Source: Candidatus Methylomirabilota bacterium | GTDB lineage: Bacteria; Methylomirabilota; Methylomirabilia; Rokubacteriales; CSP1-6 | Direction of reading: 5' to 3' | Length of the DNA stretch: 64,000 bases | Assembly (NCBI GenBank): GCA_036001065.1 | Contig: DASYUQ010000126.1 | Coordinates: 1-64,000, forward strand | Shown: positions 49,153 through 61,463 of the stretch, piece after piece | Position numbering within the stretch: the stretch's first letter is position 1 | Layout: every line of letters begins with the position of its first letter | Notes under the pieces: generated by a model | Databases searched by the model: none | Told to the model about the DNA's origin: nothing | What the model saw: only the letters and a program-made list of their open reading frames with translations | Program-made: the position numbers and the translations under genes

Positions 49153-50363
49153 CGACTGAGCCGCCGGCGCAGCGCCGCCCGGAAGAACCGCCAGGCCATT
49201 TCGAACTTCCGGCGGCGCAGCGCCTCCTCCCCCAGCGCGACGCGCGCGAAGAGGCGGCAGAGCCTGGCGTCACTGGCGGCGGCCCGGACGATGGAGTCGG
49301 CCAGGCCGGGGTTGGAGAAGAGTCTCCGCTGGACGCGGACCGAGTCGGCCAGCTCCTCGCCGATCTCCCGCCGCCAGCGCGCTTCGTACTGGCATAGTGT
49401 CGCCGCTGTGCAGTCGCGCGCCTCCAGGGCGAGAGCCGCCGTCTGCCCCGCGTGCTGCCCGGTGACCATCGCGTAGTAGATCCCCTCGCCCGTGTAGCCG
49501 TTGACGAAGCCGCCCGCGTCGCCGCAGACGATCACCCGGTCGGCGAACGTGCGGGCGATCGGGCCCGCCAGCGGCAGCCGATAGGCCTTGAAGTTCCTGC
49601 GGTTCGAGCGCCCGCGGACGACGCCCTTGGCCCTCGCCTCGTCGAGGAAGCGGCGGTGGTGGTCGTAGGGCGCGCCCTCGAGCCGCGTCTTGAAGAACGA
49701 CAGGAGGAAGCCGACACCCGCATCGACGTGGCGGTGCTTGGGGAACACGTAGCCGTAGCCCGGGTAGCCCTTGTAGCCGTAGGCGACGTATATCGCCTCC
49801 GGATCGGCGACCGCCAGCTCCGCCAGCTCGGTCTCCTCCATGGTGTCGATCGCCAGCGCGTCGTCGGCGAAGCCGTCACTCAGCCCCGCCTGCCGGGCGA
49901 CCACGCTGTTGACGCCGTCGGCGCCGATCACGACCCGGGCCGTGAAGGCGCGGCCGTCGATCGAGCGCACGGCCACATCGTCGGCGCCGCGCTCGATCTC
50001 GACAACCCGCGCCCCCTCGACCACTTCGACGCCCAGCGCGCGCGCCAGGTCGAGCAGCGCCGCGTCGAACTCGAGCCGGCGGAAGGTCAGATAGAGAGGC
50101 GCCTCCAGCTCGGCCACCACCGCGGCGCCCGCCGGCGACTCCATGCGCACGCGGCGGATCTCGTGGAGCGCGACGGTGCGGTGGAGATAGTCGGCCAGCT
50201 CCGGGAAGCGGCGGAGGACACCGTACCGGATGCCGCCGCCGCAGGGCTTGTCGCGGGGGAATCGCTTCTTGTCGAGGAGCAGCGCGCGCGCGCCGCGGCG
50301 GGCCAGCGCGATGGCCGCCGTCGAGCCGGCGGGCCCGCCGCCCACGATGATGACGTCCGCCAC
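49128..50363 (-). CDS. geranylgeranyl reductase family FAD-dependent protein
   Basis: The protein has 411 residues from GTG 50363. The FAD-binding start VADVIIVGGGPAGSTAAIALARRG is at residues 1-24, the PCGGGIRYGVL motif near 48-58, LYLTFRRLEFDAALLDLARALG near 88, VVIGADGVNSVVARQAG near 135 and VIVCGDAGGFVNGYTGEGIYYAMVTG near 270. The family saturates isoprenoid chains such as those of archaeal lipids, chlorophyll or menaquinone; quinone side-chain reduction is a reasonable guess here. It starts inside the end of the upstream membrane-protein region (6-bp spacing). Confidence 0.9.
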   Translation of the reverse strand: MADVIIVGGGPAGSTAAIALARRGARALLLDKKRFPRDKPCGGGIRYGVLRRFPELADYLHRTVALHEIRRVRMESPAGAAVVAELEAPLYLTFRRLEFDAALLDLARALGVEVVEGARVVEIERGADDVAVRSIDGRAFTARVVIGADGVNSVVARQAGLSDGFADDALAIDTMEETELAELAVADPEAIYVAYGYKGYPGYGYVFPKHRHVDAGVGFLLSFFKTRLEGAPYDHHRRFLDEARAKGVVRGRSNRRNFKAYRLPLAGPIARTFADRVIVCGDAGGFVNGYTGEGIYYAMVTGQHAGQTAALALEARDCTAATLCQYEARWRREIGEELADSVRVQRRLFSNPGLADSIVRAAASDARLCRLFARVALGEEALRRRKFEMAWRFFRAALRRRLSRYLSLIAA

Positions 50364-50368
50364 GGGCT

Positions 50369-50764
50369 TCAGGGCCGTCTTCCCCGTCGCCAACCCCGCC
50401 AGGCCAGCGTCGCCGTCACCGTCTGGCTGACGACGAGGCCGACCACCCAGAGGCGCGAGACGGCGCCGCTTCTGAAGTCGCCGGCCGCGATCTCGCGGCC
50501 GTGGTCGAAGACAGCGCCCGCCGTCCAGATGATCCCGACTCCGATGGTGATGATCCAGCCGGCCCGCCGGTCCTGGCCCACCAGGACGAGCCCCAGCCAC
50601 TGGAGCGCCAGAAATCCACCCAGGAGAAACGCGACGGCCGGCGTGGACAGCCCCACTCGGGGGCCGATCCCCTCCCCGAAGTCCTCCACGACGTGGGGCA
50701 GGATGAAGGGCAGGCCGGCCAGGGAGACGGCGATCGTCGCGGCGCGGTGAAGCATGGCACGCAT
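50369..50764 (-). CDS. small membrane protein of unknown function, four helices
   Basis: The protein has 131 residues from the ATG at 50764. Four hydrophobic segments are visible: TIAVSLAGLPFILPHVV, VAFLLGGFLALQWLGLVLVG, WIITIGVGIIWTAGAVF, and LWVVGLVVSQTVTATLAW. No family is recognised. It is directly upstream of the geranylgeranyl-reductase-like gene on the same strand and divergent from the helicase gene, with 24 bp between start codons. Confidence 0.6.
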   Translation of the reverse strand: MRAMLHRAATIAVSLAGLPFILPHVVEDFGEGIGPRVGLSTPAVAFLLGGFLALQWLGLVLVGQDRRAGWIITIGVGIIWTAGAVFDHGREIAAGDFRSGAVSRLWVVGLVVSQTVTATLAWRGWRRGRRP

Positions 50765-50788
50765 TATCGCCGATTGGGATAATGGCCG

Positions 50789-55126
<4,338 letters not shown>

Positions 55127-55129
55127 GCC

Positions 55130-55498
55130 ATGGTGACCCGGACGTCCCGCATCCGCACCAAGCGCGTCTACGACCTCACCGGGCCCGACGACGGCACGCG
55201 GGTGCTCGTCATGCGTCTGTGGCCGCGCGGGGTCCGCAAGGACCGCATCGATCTCTGGCTGAGGGAGCTGGGGCCAGTCACGCCGCTGCTGCGCGGGTTC
55301 CTCGGCGGACGGGTCGGGTGGGCGGAGTACCGCCGCTGCTACCTCGCCGGCCTCGCGCGGCCCGAGGCCCGGGCGCAGCTCACGGAGCTGCGGGGGCTGG
55401 CCCGCCAGGGGCCGGTCACGCTGCTCTGCCGCTGCCCGGAGGAATCGCGCTGCCACCGCTCGCTGCTCAAGGGTCATCTGGCGAAGCGGCTGTTGTAG
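55130..55498 (+). CDS. DUF488 family protein
   Basis: This 122-residue protein shows the DUF488 pattern: RIRTKRVYDLTGPDDGTRVLVMRLWPRGVRKDRIDLWLRELGP near the N-terminus and VTLLCRCPEESRCHRSLLKGHL at the C-terminus, with the conserved Cys/His cluster. The biochemical function is unknown. It starts 3 bp after the helicase gene stop and is probably co-transcribed with it. Downstream, the next gene begins 10 bp after its stop. Confidence 0.88.
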   Translation: MVTRTSRIRTKRVYDLTGPDDGTRVLVMRLWPRGVRKDRIDLWLRELGPVTPLLRGFLGGRVGWAEYRRCYLAGLARPEARAQLTELRGLARQGPVTLLCRCPEESRCHRSLLKGHLAKRLL

Positions 55499-55508
55499 AC
55501 TGGGCGGC

Positions 55509-55931
55509 GTGCCGCGCCCCGTCCTCCCGCTGCTGGCCGGGCTGACGCTGCTCGTCGCCGGCGCCGTCGGCGCCGAGCACGAGGTCTACTACCGCTACGT
55601 CGTCCTCGGCTACGTCCAGGACGCCCACGGCGAGCCCGTGCGCGCCGGGACCGTCGAGGTGGTGCGGGACAAGACGGGCTTCTCGTATCTGGCGGAAACG
55701 AACGACGATGGGCTGTTCGTGGTGGTCGCGCGGCTCGGCGACGAGAGCGTGGGCGAGACGCTGACGCTGCGGGTGGGCGCCGTCCGGACGCGCATCACGG
55801 CCCGGTTCGACCCCGCCAATCACGCCGACGACCGGGGAACGCGGGTGGATCTGGAAGCGACGCGATTCGTGGAGCGCCCGGCCGCGTTCCACTCGACGCT
55901 GACGCGCTTTCTCGCCACTCCGGAGCGCTGA
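55509..55931 (+). CDS. exported protein with a carboxypeptidase-regulatory/transthyretin-like fold
   Basis: The 140-residue protein starts at GTG 55509. A signal peptide (LPLLAGLTLLVAGAVGAEH) precedes a beta-sandwich-like domain: YRYVVLGYVQDAHGEPVRAGTVEVVRDKTGFSYLAETNDDGLFVVVARL has the G-x-V-x-D-x-x-G-x-P-V start typical of the CarboxypepD_reg/transthyretin-like class. It is probably periplasmic or surface-associated. The exact function is unknown. Confidence 0.65.
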   Translation: MPRPVLPLLAGLTLLVAGAVGAEHEVYYRYVVLGYVQDAHGEPVRAGTVEVVRDKTGFSYLAETNDDGLFVVVARLGDESVGETLTLRVGAVRTRITARFDPANHADDRGTRVDLEATRFVERPAAFHSTLTRFLATPER

Positions 55932-56210
55932 ATGGGGGAGGCCATGAAGACCGCAGGCAAGCGGGTGAAGGCGTACGTCCTCATCGAGACGGCGGCGGGC
56001 AAAGCCAAGGCGGTGAAGAAGGCGCTGGCCAAGCTCAAGGGCGGCCCTTCGACCATGGTCCAGCTCGACGGCATCACCGGCCCCTACGACTTCATCGCCA
56101 TCGTCGAGGGGCCCAGCCTCGACGCCGTCGGCCGGCTCGTCACCGACGGCATCGGGATCATCGACGGCGTGACCCGCACGACGACGTGCGTGGCCGTGGC
56201 CATCGGCTGA
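55932..56210 (+). CDS. Lrp/AsnC ligand-binding (RAM) domain protein without HTH
   Basis: The protein has 92 residues from the ATG at 55932, with GGAG six bases upstream; an ATG at 55944 is an alternative. The sequence KAYVLIETAAGKAKAVKKAL, then VQLDGITGPYDFIAIVEGPSLDAVGRLVTDGIGIIDGVTRTTTCVAVA, is a stand-alone RAM domain. Such proteins bind small effectors or partner with full Lrp regulators. It has no DNA-binding part of its own. Confidence 0.82.
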   Translation: MGEAMKTAGKRVKAYVLIETAAGKAKAVKKALAKLKGGPSTMVQLDGITGPYDFIAIVEGPSLDAVGRLVTDGIGIIDGVTRTTTCVAVAIG

Positions 56211-56226
56211 CCGGCGAGACGAGCCG

Positions 56227-57183
56227 GTGAAGGTGCTGATCGTCGGCGGCACCGAGTTCATCAGCTTCCACCTCGTGCGGGCACTGCTCCGCGCCGGCCA
56301 CGAGGTGGCGCTGCTCAACCGCGGCCGCCATCCCGAGCGCGTTCCCGCCGGAGTCAGGACCGTGGAGTGCGACCGCAAGGACCACGGGGCCCTGCATAGT
56401 GTGCTGGCGACGGAACGGGTCGACGCGCTGGTCGACATCACGTACGCGCCCACGACCGGCCCGGACGTGGATGCCCTGCTGGACGCGCTCGACGGCCGCG
56501 TGGGCCACGTGCTGTTCGTCTCCAGCGGCCGCGTCTACGACCACGCACTGCCCATTCCCTTCGACGAGGCGACGCCCCGCAACCTCTACTGGGGCGACTA
56601 CGCCCGGAACAAGATCGCCGGCGAGGACGCCGTCCTCCGCCGCCATCGCGAGCGCGGGCTGCCCGCCACGATCGTCAGGCCGACCCACGTCTATGGCCCC
56701 ATGAACACGCGCAACAACGAGACCTTTTTCTTCGACCGCCTGGTGCGGGGACGGCCGATCCTGCTCCCCGGCGCCGGCGGCTGGCTGCGCCAGTTCGGGC
56801 ACGTGGAGGATCTCGCCGACGCGATGGCCGCGATGCTGGGTGACCGGCGGGCCTTCGGCCAGGCCTACAACGTCACCGGCGAGGAGATCGTCACCCAGGC
56901 CGGCTTCGTCGAGCTGACTGCCGATGTGATCAAGCGCCCGCTGGCGCTCGTCCCCTGCCCGGCGCCGCCCGGAGGGCCGCCGGTGCCGTTCGGTCAGAAC
57001 CTCGTCTACGATTGTCACGCCGTGTACACCACGACCAAGGTCCGGGCCGAGCTGGGGATCCGGCCGCGCTACACGCTGGCCTCCGGCCTGGCCCAGACCT
57101 TCGAGTGGTACCTGCGCGAGGGACTCGACCGCCGCGACATCGACTTCTCGGCCGAGGACGCGCTGCTCCGGCGGGTGACATGA
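56227..57183 (+). CDS. NAD-dependent epimerase/dehydratase family protein
   Basis: The protein has 318 residues from GTG 56227. It is an extended SDR with VLIVGGTEFISFHLVRALLRAGHEVALLNRG (GxxxxxxxL Rossmann start), VLFVSSGRVYDH near residue 96 and YWGDYARNKIAGEDAVLRR (YxxxK) near 120. IVRPTHVYGPMNTRNNE near 158 supports the epimerase/reductase-like class related to plant-type 3,8-divinyl or CSP41-like proteins. The substrate is unknown. Its stop overlaps the ATG of the next gene (ATGA). Confidence 0.88.
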   Translation: MKVLIVGGTEFISFHLVRALLRAGHEVALLNRGRHPERVPAGVRTVECDRKDHGALHSVLATERVDALVDITYAPTTGPDVDALLDALDGRVGHVLFVSSGRVYDHALPIPFDEATPRNLYWGDYARNKIAGEDAVLRRHRERGLPATIVRPTHVYGPMNTRNNETFFFDRLVRGRPILLPGAGGWLRQFGHVEDLADAMAAMLGDRRAFGQAYNVTGEEIVTQAGFVELTADVIKRPLALVPCPAPPGGPPVPFGQNLVYDCHAVYTTTKVRAELGIRPRYTLASGLAQTFEWYLREGLDRRDIDFSAEDALLRRVT

Positions 57184-58133
57184 CGCCGGCGGCGACGGCC
57201 ACCGTGCTGCTCTACCATCCTTACGAGGCGGCGCGCTACGCGGCGCTCGTGCGGGGCGCGCGCGGCCGCATGAATCTCCAGGTCGTGGCCACGCCCGATG
57301 CCGCCGCAAAGTTCATCGCCGAGACCGATGTGCTCTACGCCTGGCAGTTCCCCCCACGGCTCTACGACAAAGCGGGGCGTCTCAGGTGGCTCCAGGCCAT
57401 GGGCGCGGGCATCGAGTGGGCACTCGTGCCCGAGCTGCCCGCCCGCGTCACCGTGACCCGGGCGCCCGGCGTCTTCGGCCCCTGGATGGCGGAGTACGTC
57501 ATCGGCTGGTGCGCGTGGGTCACCCAGCGCATGGCGACCTACCGGGAGGCCCAGCGCCAGCGCCGGTGGATCGGCGACGTGCTGCCCCGCCGTCTGGGCG
57601 GCACCACGCTGGCGATCGTCGGCCTGGGCGACATCGGCCGCGTCATCGGCCGCGCGGCCCGCGCCCTCGGCATGCGCGTCGTCGGCGTCAGCCGCTCCGG
57701 CCGCCCCGTCCCGGAAGCGCACCGGGTGTATCGAACGGCCGCGCTGACCCGCGCGCTCTCCGAGGCCGACTGGGTCGTGGTCGTGCTGCCGCTCACGCCC
57801 CAGACGCGCGGCCTGATCGGCGAGCGCGAGCTGGCGGCGATGCGTCCGACGGCGTGGCTCATCAACATCGGGCGCGGGGCCGTGGTGGACGAGAGCGCGC
57901 TCGCCCGCGCCCTGGAGGCCCGGCGCATCGGCGGCGCCGTGCTCGACGTCTTCCGGAGCGAGCCGCTGCCGCCGACGCATCCGCTCTGGGGCTTCGACAA
58001 CGTCGTCATCACGCCCCACGTCTCGGGCCCCAGCACCCCGGAGGAGATCGCGCCGATCTTCAACGACAATCTCGCGCGCTTTCTCGCCGGCCGCCGGCTG
58101 CGTCACGTCGTCGATCGCGCGCGCGGCTACTGA
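57180..58133 (+). CDS. D-2-hydroxyacid dehydrogenase
   Basis: The protein has 317 residues from the ATG at 57180. NAD-binding TTLAIVGLGDIGRVIGRAARALGMRVVGVSRSG is near 140-170. The catalytic set is present: Arg in WLINIGRGAVVDESALA, Glu in DVFRSEPLPPTHPLWGFDNV, and His in VITPHVSGPS. The enzyme reduces 2-oxoacids (glyoxylate, hydroxypyruvate or similar). It is coupled to the epimerase gene, so the two may act on related sugar or acid intermediates. The sigma-54-like boxes start eight bases after its stop. Confidence 0.9.
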   Translation: MTPAATATVLLYHPYEAARYAALVRGARGRMNLQVVATPDAAAKFIAETDVLYAWQFPPRLYDKAGRLRWLQAMGAGIEWALVPELPARVTVTRAPGVFGPWMAEYVIGWCAWVTQRMATYREAQRQRRWIGDVLPRRLGGTTLAIVGLGDIGRVIGRAARALGMRVVGVSRSGRPVPEAHRVYRTAALTRALSEADWVVVVLPLTPQTRGLIGERELAAMRPTAWLINIGRGAVVDESALARALEARRIGGAVLDVFRSEPLPPTHPLWGFDNVVITPHVSGPSTPEEIAPIFNDNLARFLAGRRLRHVVDRARGY

Positions 58134-58140
58134 CTTCAGC

Positions 58141-58186
58141 GGCACCACCCTTGCCGTTGGTGCTGATTCATCGGCACCGTCCTTGC
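58141..58186 (+). promoter_or_regulatory. two tandem sigma-54-type (-24/-12) boxes upstream of the gvpA-like gene
   Basis: GGCAC-N5-TTGC occurs at 58141-58154 and again at 58173-58186, 32 bp apart. Both match the consensus TGGCAC-N5-TTGC in every position except the first T, with identical spacing. The first site would give a leader of about 34 bases before the ATG at 58200. The second would start transcription nearly at the ATG. Confidence 0.55.
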
Positions 58187-58199
58187 ACCCCGAACGAGC

Positions 58200-58604
58200 A
58201 TGGCCGTCCAGAGGTCGCTCACGACGAAGAGTTACGCCGACGTGCTCGAGCGAGTGCTCGACAAGGGCGTCGTCGTCGATGCCCGGCTCAGTATTTCCCT
58301 GGCCGGCATCGGCCTCATCGGCTTCGATGCCCTGGTGGTGGTCGCGTCGATTCCGGCGTTTGTGAAGTTTTCCCGGGCGGAGGAGCGCGACGGTGCCACG
58401 TTCCCACCGCCGGAGACCCGGCCGCAGACGGAGCGGCCGATCCGCACGACGCGCGGGCCGCGCGGCGCGCGCCACCCTCTCCGCAGCTCCCCGCCGCTGC
58501 TGCGGTGCCCGCAGGGGTGCACGTTCGAGGGCGCGGGCGCGCAGCCGGTCACGACACCCTGCCCCTACCGCCCGCGCCGCGTCTGCGTGCTGCAGCCGCG
58601 CTGA
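58200..58604 (+). CDS. GvpA-like gas vesicle structural protein with aberrant C-terminal tail
   Basis: Residues 12-60 (SYADVLERVLDKGVVVDARLSISLAGIGLIGFDALVVVASI, then PAFVKFSRAE) match the GvpA/GvpJ/GvpM core helix-strand-strand-helix. The start ATG gives MAVQRSLTTKSYADVL, a typical GvpA N-terminus. After about residue 62 the sequence turns Pro/Arg-rich without similarity to any Gvp protein, which suggests a frameshift or an unusual tail. No other gvp gene is in the window. An inverted-repeat element follows 85 bp downstream. Confidence 0.7.
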   Translation: MAVQRSLTTKSYADVLERVLDKGVVVDARLSISLAGIGLIGFDALVVVASIPAFVKFSRAEERDGATFPPPETRPQTERPIRTTRGPRGARHPLRSSPPLLRCPQGCTFEGAGAQPVTTPCPYRPRRVCVLQPR

Positions 58605-58689
58605 TCGGTTACGTCTTCGAGATGAGGAACCGCCCGAGCGCGGATAGCCGGCGTCGTTCTTGACCCGGCTGAAGCGCTCCTTCGAAGCG

Positions 58690-58779
58690 CTAGTGCCGTT
58701 CCAACTATTCGCGCCTAGGAAGGCACCGTGTACGTCGTTCGTGGACAGATTTAGTATCAACAAGTTGGAACGGCACTAG
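58690..58779. mobile_element. miniature inverted-repeat element, copy 2 (IS630-type MITE candidate)
   Basis: This is the 90-bp form, with 17-bp perfect terminal inverted repeats CTAGTGCCGTTCCAACT and their complement at the right end. It matches the copy at 3118-3232 except for that copy's extra 25-bp left end and one base. An internal CCTAGG includes another CTAG, the site where copy 1 carries its extra left-end unit. It encodes no protein. Confidence 0.8.
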
Positions 58780-59041
58780 CCGACGATGTCGCCGTCGCGC
58801 AGGATCGCCCCCGTCGCGCAGGCTGCCGGAGCGATCCGGCGACCTTCGGCGGGCAGTCGGCGTGGGTAATCGAGATCCGCGGTGGTGGCCGGCGGCGGGT
58901 GGGTGGCGAGGGCCTCCGAGACCCGTTCGCGCCGAGCGGGACTGCGCCGAACGCGGGGTGTGCATCGGCGCCGCCGCGTACATCGGCGGCGAGCTCGTGG
59001 TCGAGGACGCTCTCGCCACCTGCCCGCCGCCGACGAGCAGC
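58780..59041. other. 262-bp region between the element and the DJ-1 gene, unassigned
   Basis: A minus-strand frame ending at the element (stop from CTAG at 58776) encodes TTADLDYPRRLPAEGRRIAP, then GAILRDGDIVG, with protein-like composition. Other frames also have no stops for long stretches. No start or known family is recognisable, so it may be the 3' end of a broken gene. Confidence 0.3.
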
Positions 59042-59566
59042 TTACGCCTTCGCCAGCGCCTGGATGATCGCCCGGCAGAACGCCGGCAGATCGTCGGGCT
59101 TCCGCGACGTGATCAGATTCCCATCGACCACGACTTCGGCATCCTTCCAATCGGCGCCGGCAGCGATCAGGTCGTCCTTGATCGAGAAGAACGACGTCGC
59201 CTTCCGCCCCTTCAGGATGCCGGCGGAGACGAGCATCCAGCCGGCGTGGCAGATGGCCGCGACCACCTTGCCCTGCTGGGCGGCGTCGCGGACGAGCTGC
59301 ACCATCGCCGGGTGCCGACGCATCATGTCGGGGGCGTACCCACCGGGGACGACGATCGCGTCGAACTCCACCGCCTTCACCTGGTCGGCCTGGACGTCGA
59401 CGGTGACGGGGTAGCCGTGTTTGGAGGTGTAGGACTTGGCGCCGCCCGCGCCCACCACCTTGACCTCGGCGCCCTCTTCCTTGAAGCGGTAGTAGGGCAC
59501 CCACAGCTCCATCTCCTGGTACATGTTCTCGGCCAGGACCGCGATGCGCTTGCCTTCGAGCCTCAT
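59042..59566 (-). CDS. DJ-1/PfpI family protein
   Basis: The protein has 174 residues from the ATG at 59566, with GAGGTG upstream. It opens with KRIAVLAENMYQEMELWVPYYRFKEEGAEV, has DAIVVPGGYAPDMMRRHPAMVQLV near residue 72 and the nucleophile elbow VVAAICHAGWMLVSAGIL (Cys about 105) with a following His. It ends RKPDDLPAFCRAIIQAL. Family members are glyoxalases, deglycase-like enzymes or proteases. It is third in the succinate-semialdehyde-dehydrogenase operon, 11 bp after the zinc-ribbon gene. Confidence 0.92.
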   Translation of the reverse strand: MRLEGKRIAVLAENMYQEMELWVPYYRFKEEGAEVKVVGAGGAKSYTSKHGYPVTVDVQADQVKAVEFDAIVVPGGYAPDMMRRHPAMVQLVRDAAQQGKVVAAICHAGWMLVSAGILKGRKATSFFSIKDDLIAAGADWKDAEVVVDGNLITSRKPDDLPAFCRAIIQALAKA

Positions 59567-59577
59567 GGTCACCTCAC

Positions 59578-59742
59578 TCAAGACTTTCGGGATGTCTTCA
59601 CAAAGAACGTGCCCACCAGCGGTTGCATCTCTTTGCCGCCGCACTGGGGACACGCCGCGCTCCCCTTGTCGTGCTCGCCCATGGACATGGCCACGGTCAC
59701 TTCCTTCTTGCACTTCTCACAGTAGTACTCATAGAGAGGCAT
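59578..59742 (-). CDS. small FmdB-type zinc-ribbon protein
   Basis: MPLYEYYCEKCKKEVTVAMS, then AACPQCGGKEMQPLVGTFFVKTS gives 54 residues with two CxxC knuckles (CEKC, CPQC). This is the FmdB/CxxC regulatory zinc-ribbon family. AGAGGGGGAG lies just upstream of the ATG at 59742. It lies between the dehydrogenase and the DJ-1 gene and is probably co-transcribed. Its function is not known beyond likely zinc binding. Confidence 0.88.
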   Translation of the reverse strand: MPLYEYYCEKCKKEVTVAMSMGEHDKGSAACPQCGGKEMQPLVGTFFVKTSRKS

Positions 59743-59774
59743 ACCGGCTCCCCCTCTCGACGTTGGTGTGAAGT

Positions 59775-61229
59775 TCAGCCCAGATTGACGACGACCGATT
59801 TCACCTCCGTGTACTCCTCGATGCCCTCGTGTCCACCTTCCCGCCCGATTCCCGACTCCTTGAAGCCGCCGAAGGGGATCTCGTGCGTGTAGCCCGTCGC
59901 GTCGTTGGCGCCGACAAGCCCGTACTCGAGCTGCTCGGCCACCCGCATGAGGCGCGCCAGGTCCCGCGTGTAGAAGTAGGCCGCCAGCCCGAAGCGGGTG
60001 GCATTCGCTCGGCGGACCACCTCGTCCTCGGCCTCGAACGTGAGAATGGGCGCCGCCGGGCCGAAGATCTCCTCCTGGGCGATCGCCATGTCGTCGGTGA
60101 CGTCGAGCAGCACGGCCGGAGCGTAGAAGAAGCCCTTGGCGTGCACGCCCTCGGTCAGGTAGTGCCCGCCGCAGACGAGCCGCGCCCCCCGCTTGACCGC
60201 GTCCTCGACCAGCGCGTGGACCTTGGCGCGCGTCTCCTCGTTGATCAGCGGCCCCACCTGGGCGCCCGGCTCGAAGCCCGGGCCCACCTTCAACCGCTTC
60301 ACGGCGTCGACGAACGCGGGGATGAAGCGGTCGGCGATCCCGCGCTGGACGTAGATCCGGTTGGCGCAGATGCACGACTGCCCGCCCACGCGGAGGAACT
60401 TCATCGCCACGGCGCCCTCCACCGCGGGCTCCAGATCGGCGTCGTCGAACACGATGAACGGCGCATTGCCGCCCAGCTCGAAGCTGAGGCGTTTGATCTG
60501 CCGGGCGGCCTGCTCCATGATCCCCTTGCCCACGTCCGTCGAGCCGGTGAAGCCGATCTTGCGGATCAGCGGGTGGGTGAGCAGCTCGTTGCCGACCAGG
60601 CGCGAGCGGTTGGTGGTCAGCACGTTGAGCACGCCGGCGGGCAGCCCGGCGTCCTGGGTGATCTTGGCGATGGCCAGCGCCGTGAGCGGCGTGGCCGAGG
60701 CCGGCTTGAGCACCACCGTGCAGCCGGCGGCCAGGGCCGGGGCGATCTTGCGGGTGACCATGGTGGCCGGGAAGTTCCACGGCGTTACCGCGGCCACCGG
60801 CCCGATGGGCTGGTGGAGCACCCAGTACCGCTTGCCGGGCTGGGGCGACGGGATCCACTCCCCCGTCAGGCGGCGCGCTTCCTCGGCGAACCAGCCGAAG
60901 TAGCCGAGCGAGAACTGGACCTCCTTCTTGGCCTCCTCGAAGGGCTTGCCGTTCTCGAGCGTGACCAGACGCGCCAGCTCGTCCCGGCGCTCCTGCATCA
61001 GCTCCTGGATGCCGAGCAGGACCCGCCCGCGGTCCTTGGGCGCGAGCAACGACCACTCGCGAAAGGCCGCGTGGGCCGCCGCCACCGCGCGCTGGATCTC
61101 GGGGGCGGCCCCGTTGGTGACCGTGGCCACCACGGACTGGTCGGCGGGGTTGACGATGTCGAACGTCGCGCCGCCCTCGGCAAGGATCCACTCGCCGTTG
61201 ATGTACATCCGCTTGACGTCACCGCTCAT
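59775..61229 (-). CDS. gabD: NAD(P)-dependent succinate-semialdehyde dehydrogenase
   Basis: The 484-residue aldehyde dehydrogenase contains VTPWNFPATMVTRKIAPALAAGCTVVLKPA, GFTGSTDVGKGIMEQAARQIKRLSFELGGNAP (NAD site and catalytic Glu) near residue 240, and QSCICANRIYVQ with the nucleophilic Cys near 288. EEIFGPAAPIL and GLVGANDATGYTHEIPFGGFKESGIGREGG match succinate-semialdehyde dehydrogenases best. It oxidises succinic semialdehyde or a similar aldehyde to the acid. The zinc-ribbon and DJ-1 genes follow on the same strand. Confidence 0.9.
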   Translation of the reverse strand: MSGDVKRMYINGEWILAEGGATFDIVNPADQSVVATVTNGAAPEIQRAVAAAHAAFREWSLLAPKDRGRVLLGIQELMQERRDELARLVTLENGKPFEEAKKEVQFSLGYFGWFAEEARRLTGEWIPSPQPGKRYWVLHQPIGPVAAVTPWNFPATMVTRKIAPALAAGCTVVLKPASATPLTALAIAKITQDAGLPAGVLNVLTTNRSRLVGNELLTHPLIRKIGFTGSTDVGKGIMEQAARQIKRLSFELGGNAPFIVFDDADLEPAVEGAVAMKFLRVGGQSCICANRIYVQRGIADRFIPAFVDAVKRLKVGPGFEPGAQVGPLINEETRAKVHALVEDAVKRGARLVCGGHYLTEGVHAKGFFYAPAVLLDVTDDMAIAQEEIFGPAAPILTFEAEDEVVRRANATRFGLAAYFYTRDLARLMRVAEQLEYGLVGANDATGYTHEIPFGGFKESGIGREGGHEGIEEYTEVKSVVVNLG

Positions 61230-61463
61230 GCATCGTCCTCCTGAGGAAGATACCCGCCGGGAGACCCCAAGGCTACGCCGCGGACACGAGCGTGGCTAGA
61301 CGCACCGCGCCAACTCATCGGAGGGGGCCTCGGCCGCTCCGAACGCCGGCTTGGCCGGCCAGGCCGAGGAGCGAGCCTGACCAGGCCCGAGGAAGGAGCC
61401 GACCGGAGCGTACGCGATTGTGCGTGAGGATCGGCGACGATCGAGAACGAAGTCAGGCGACGC
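61230..61463. repeat. 234-bp gap with palindromic GC-rich repeats, possible diverged copy D
   Basis: TCGGAGGGGGCC at 61318-61329 and CGAACGCCGGC-TTG-GCCGGCC near 61340-61360 resemble parts of the repeat at 11798-11883, but in a different order. CCTCGGCC (61328) also pairs with GGCCGAGG (61362). No coding sequence is supported. It lies between the amidase stop and the dehydrogenase start. Confidence 0.35.

Noticed and set aside
61318-61360. Fourth copy of the double-hairpin repeat
   Set aside because: It shares short GC-rich motifs, but in a different order, so I kept it only as a possible diverged copy.
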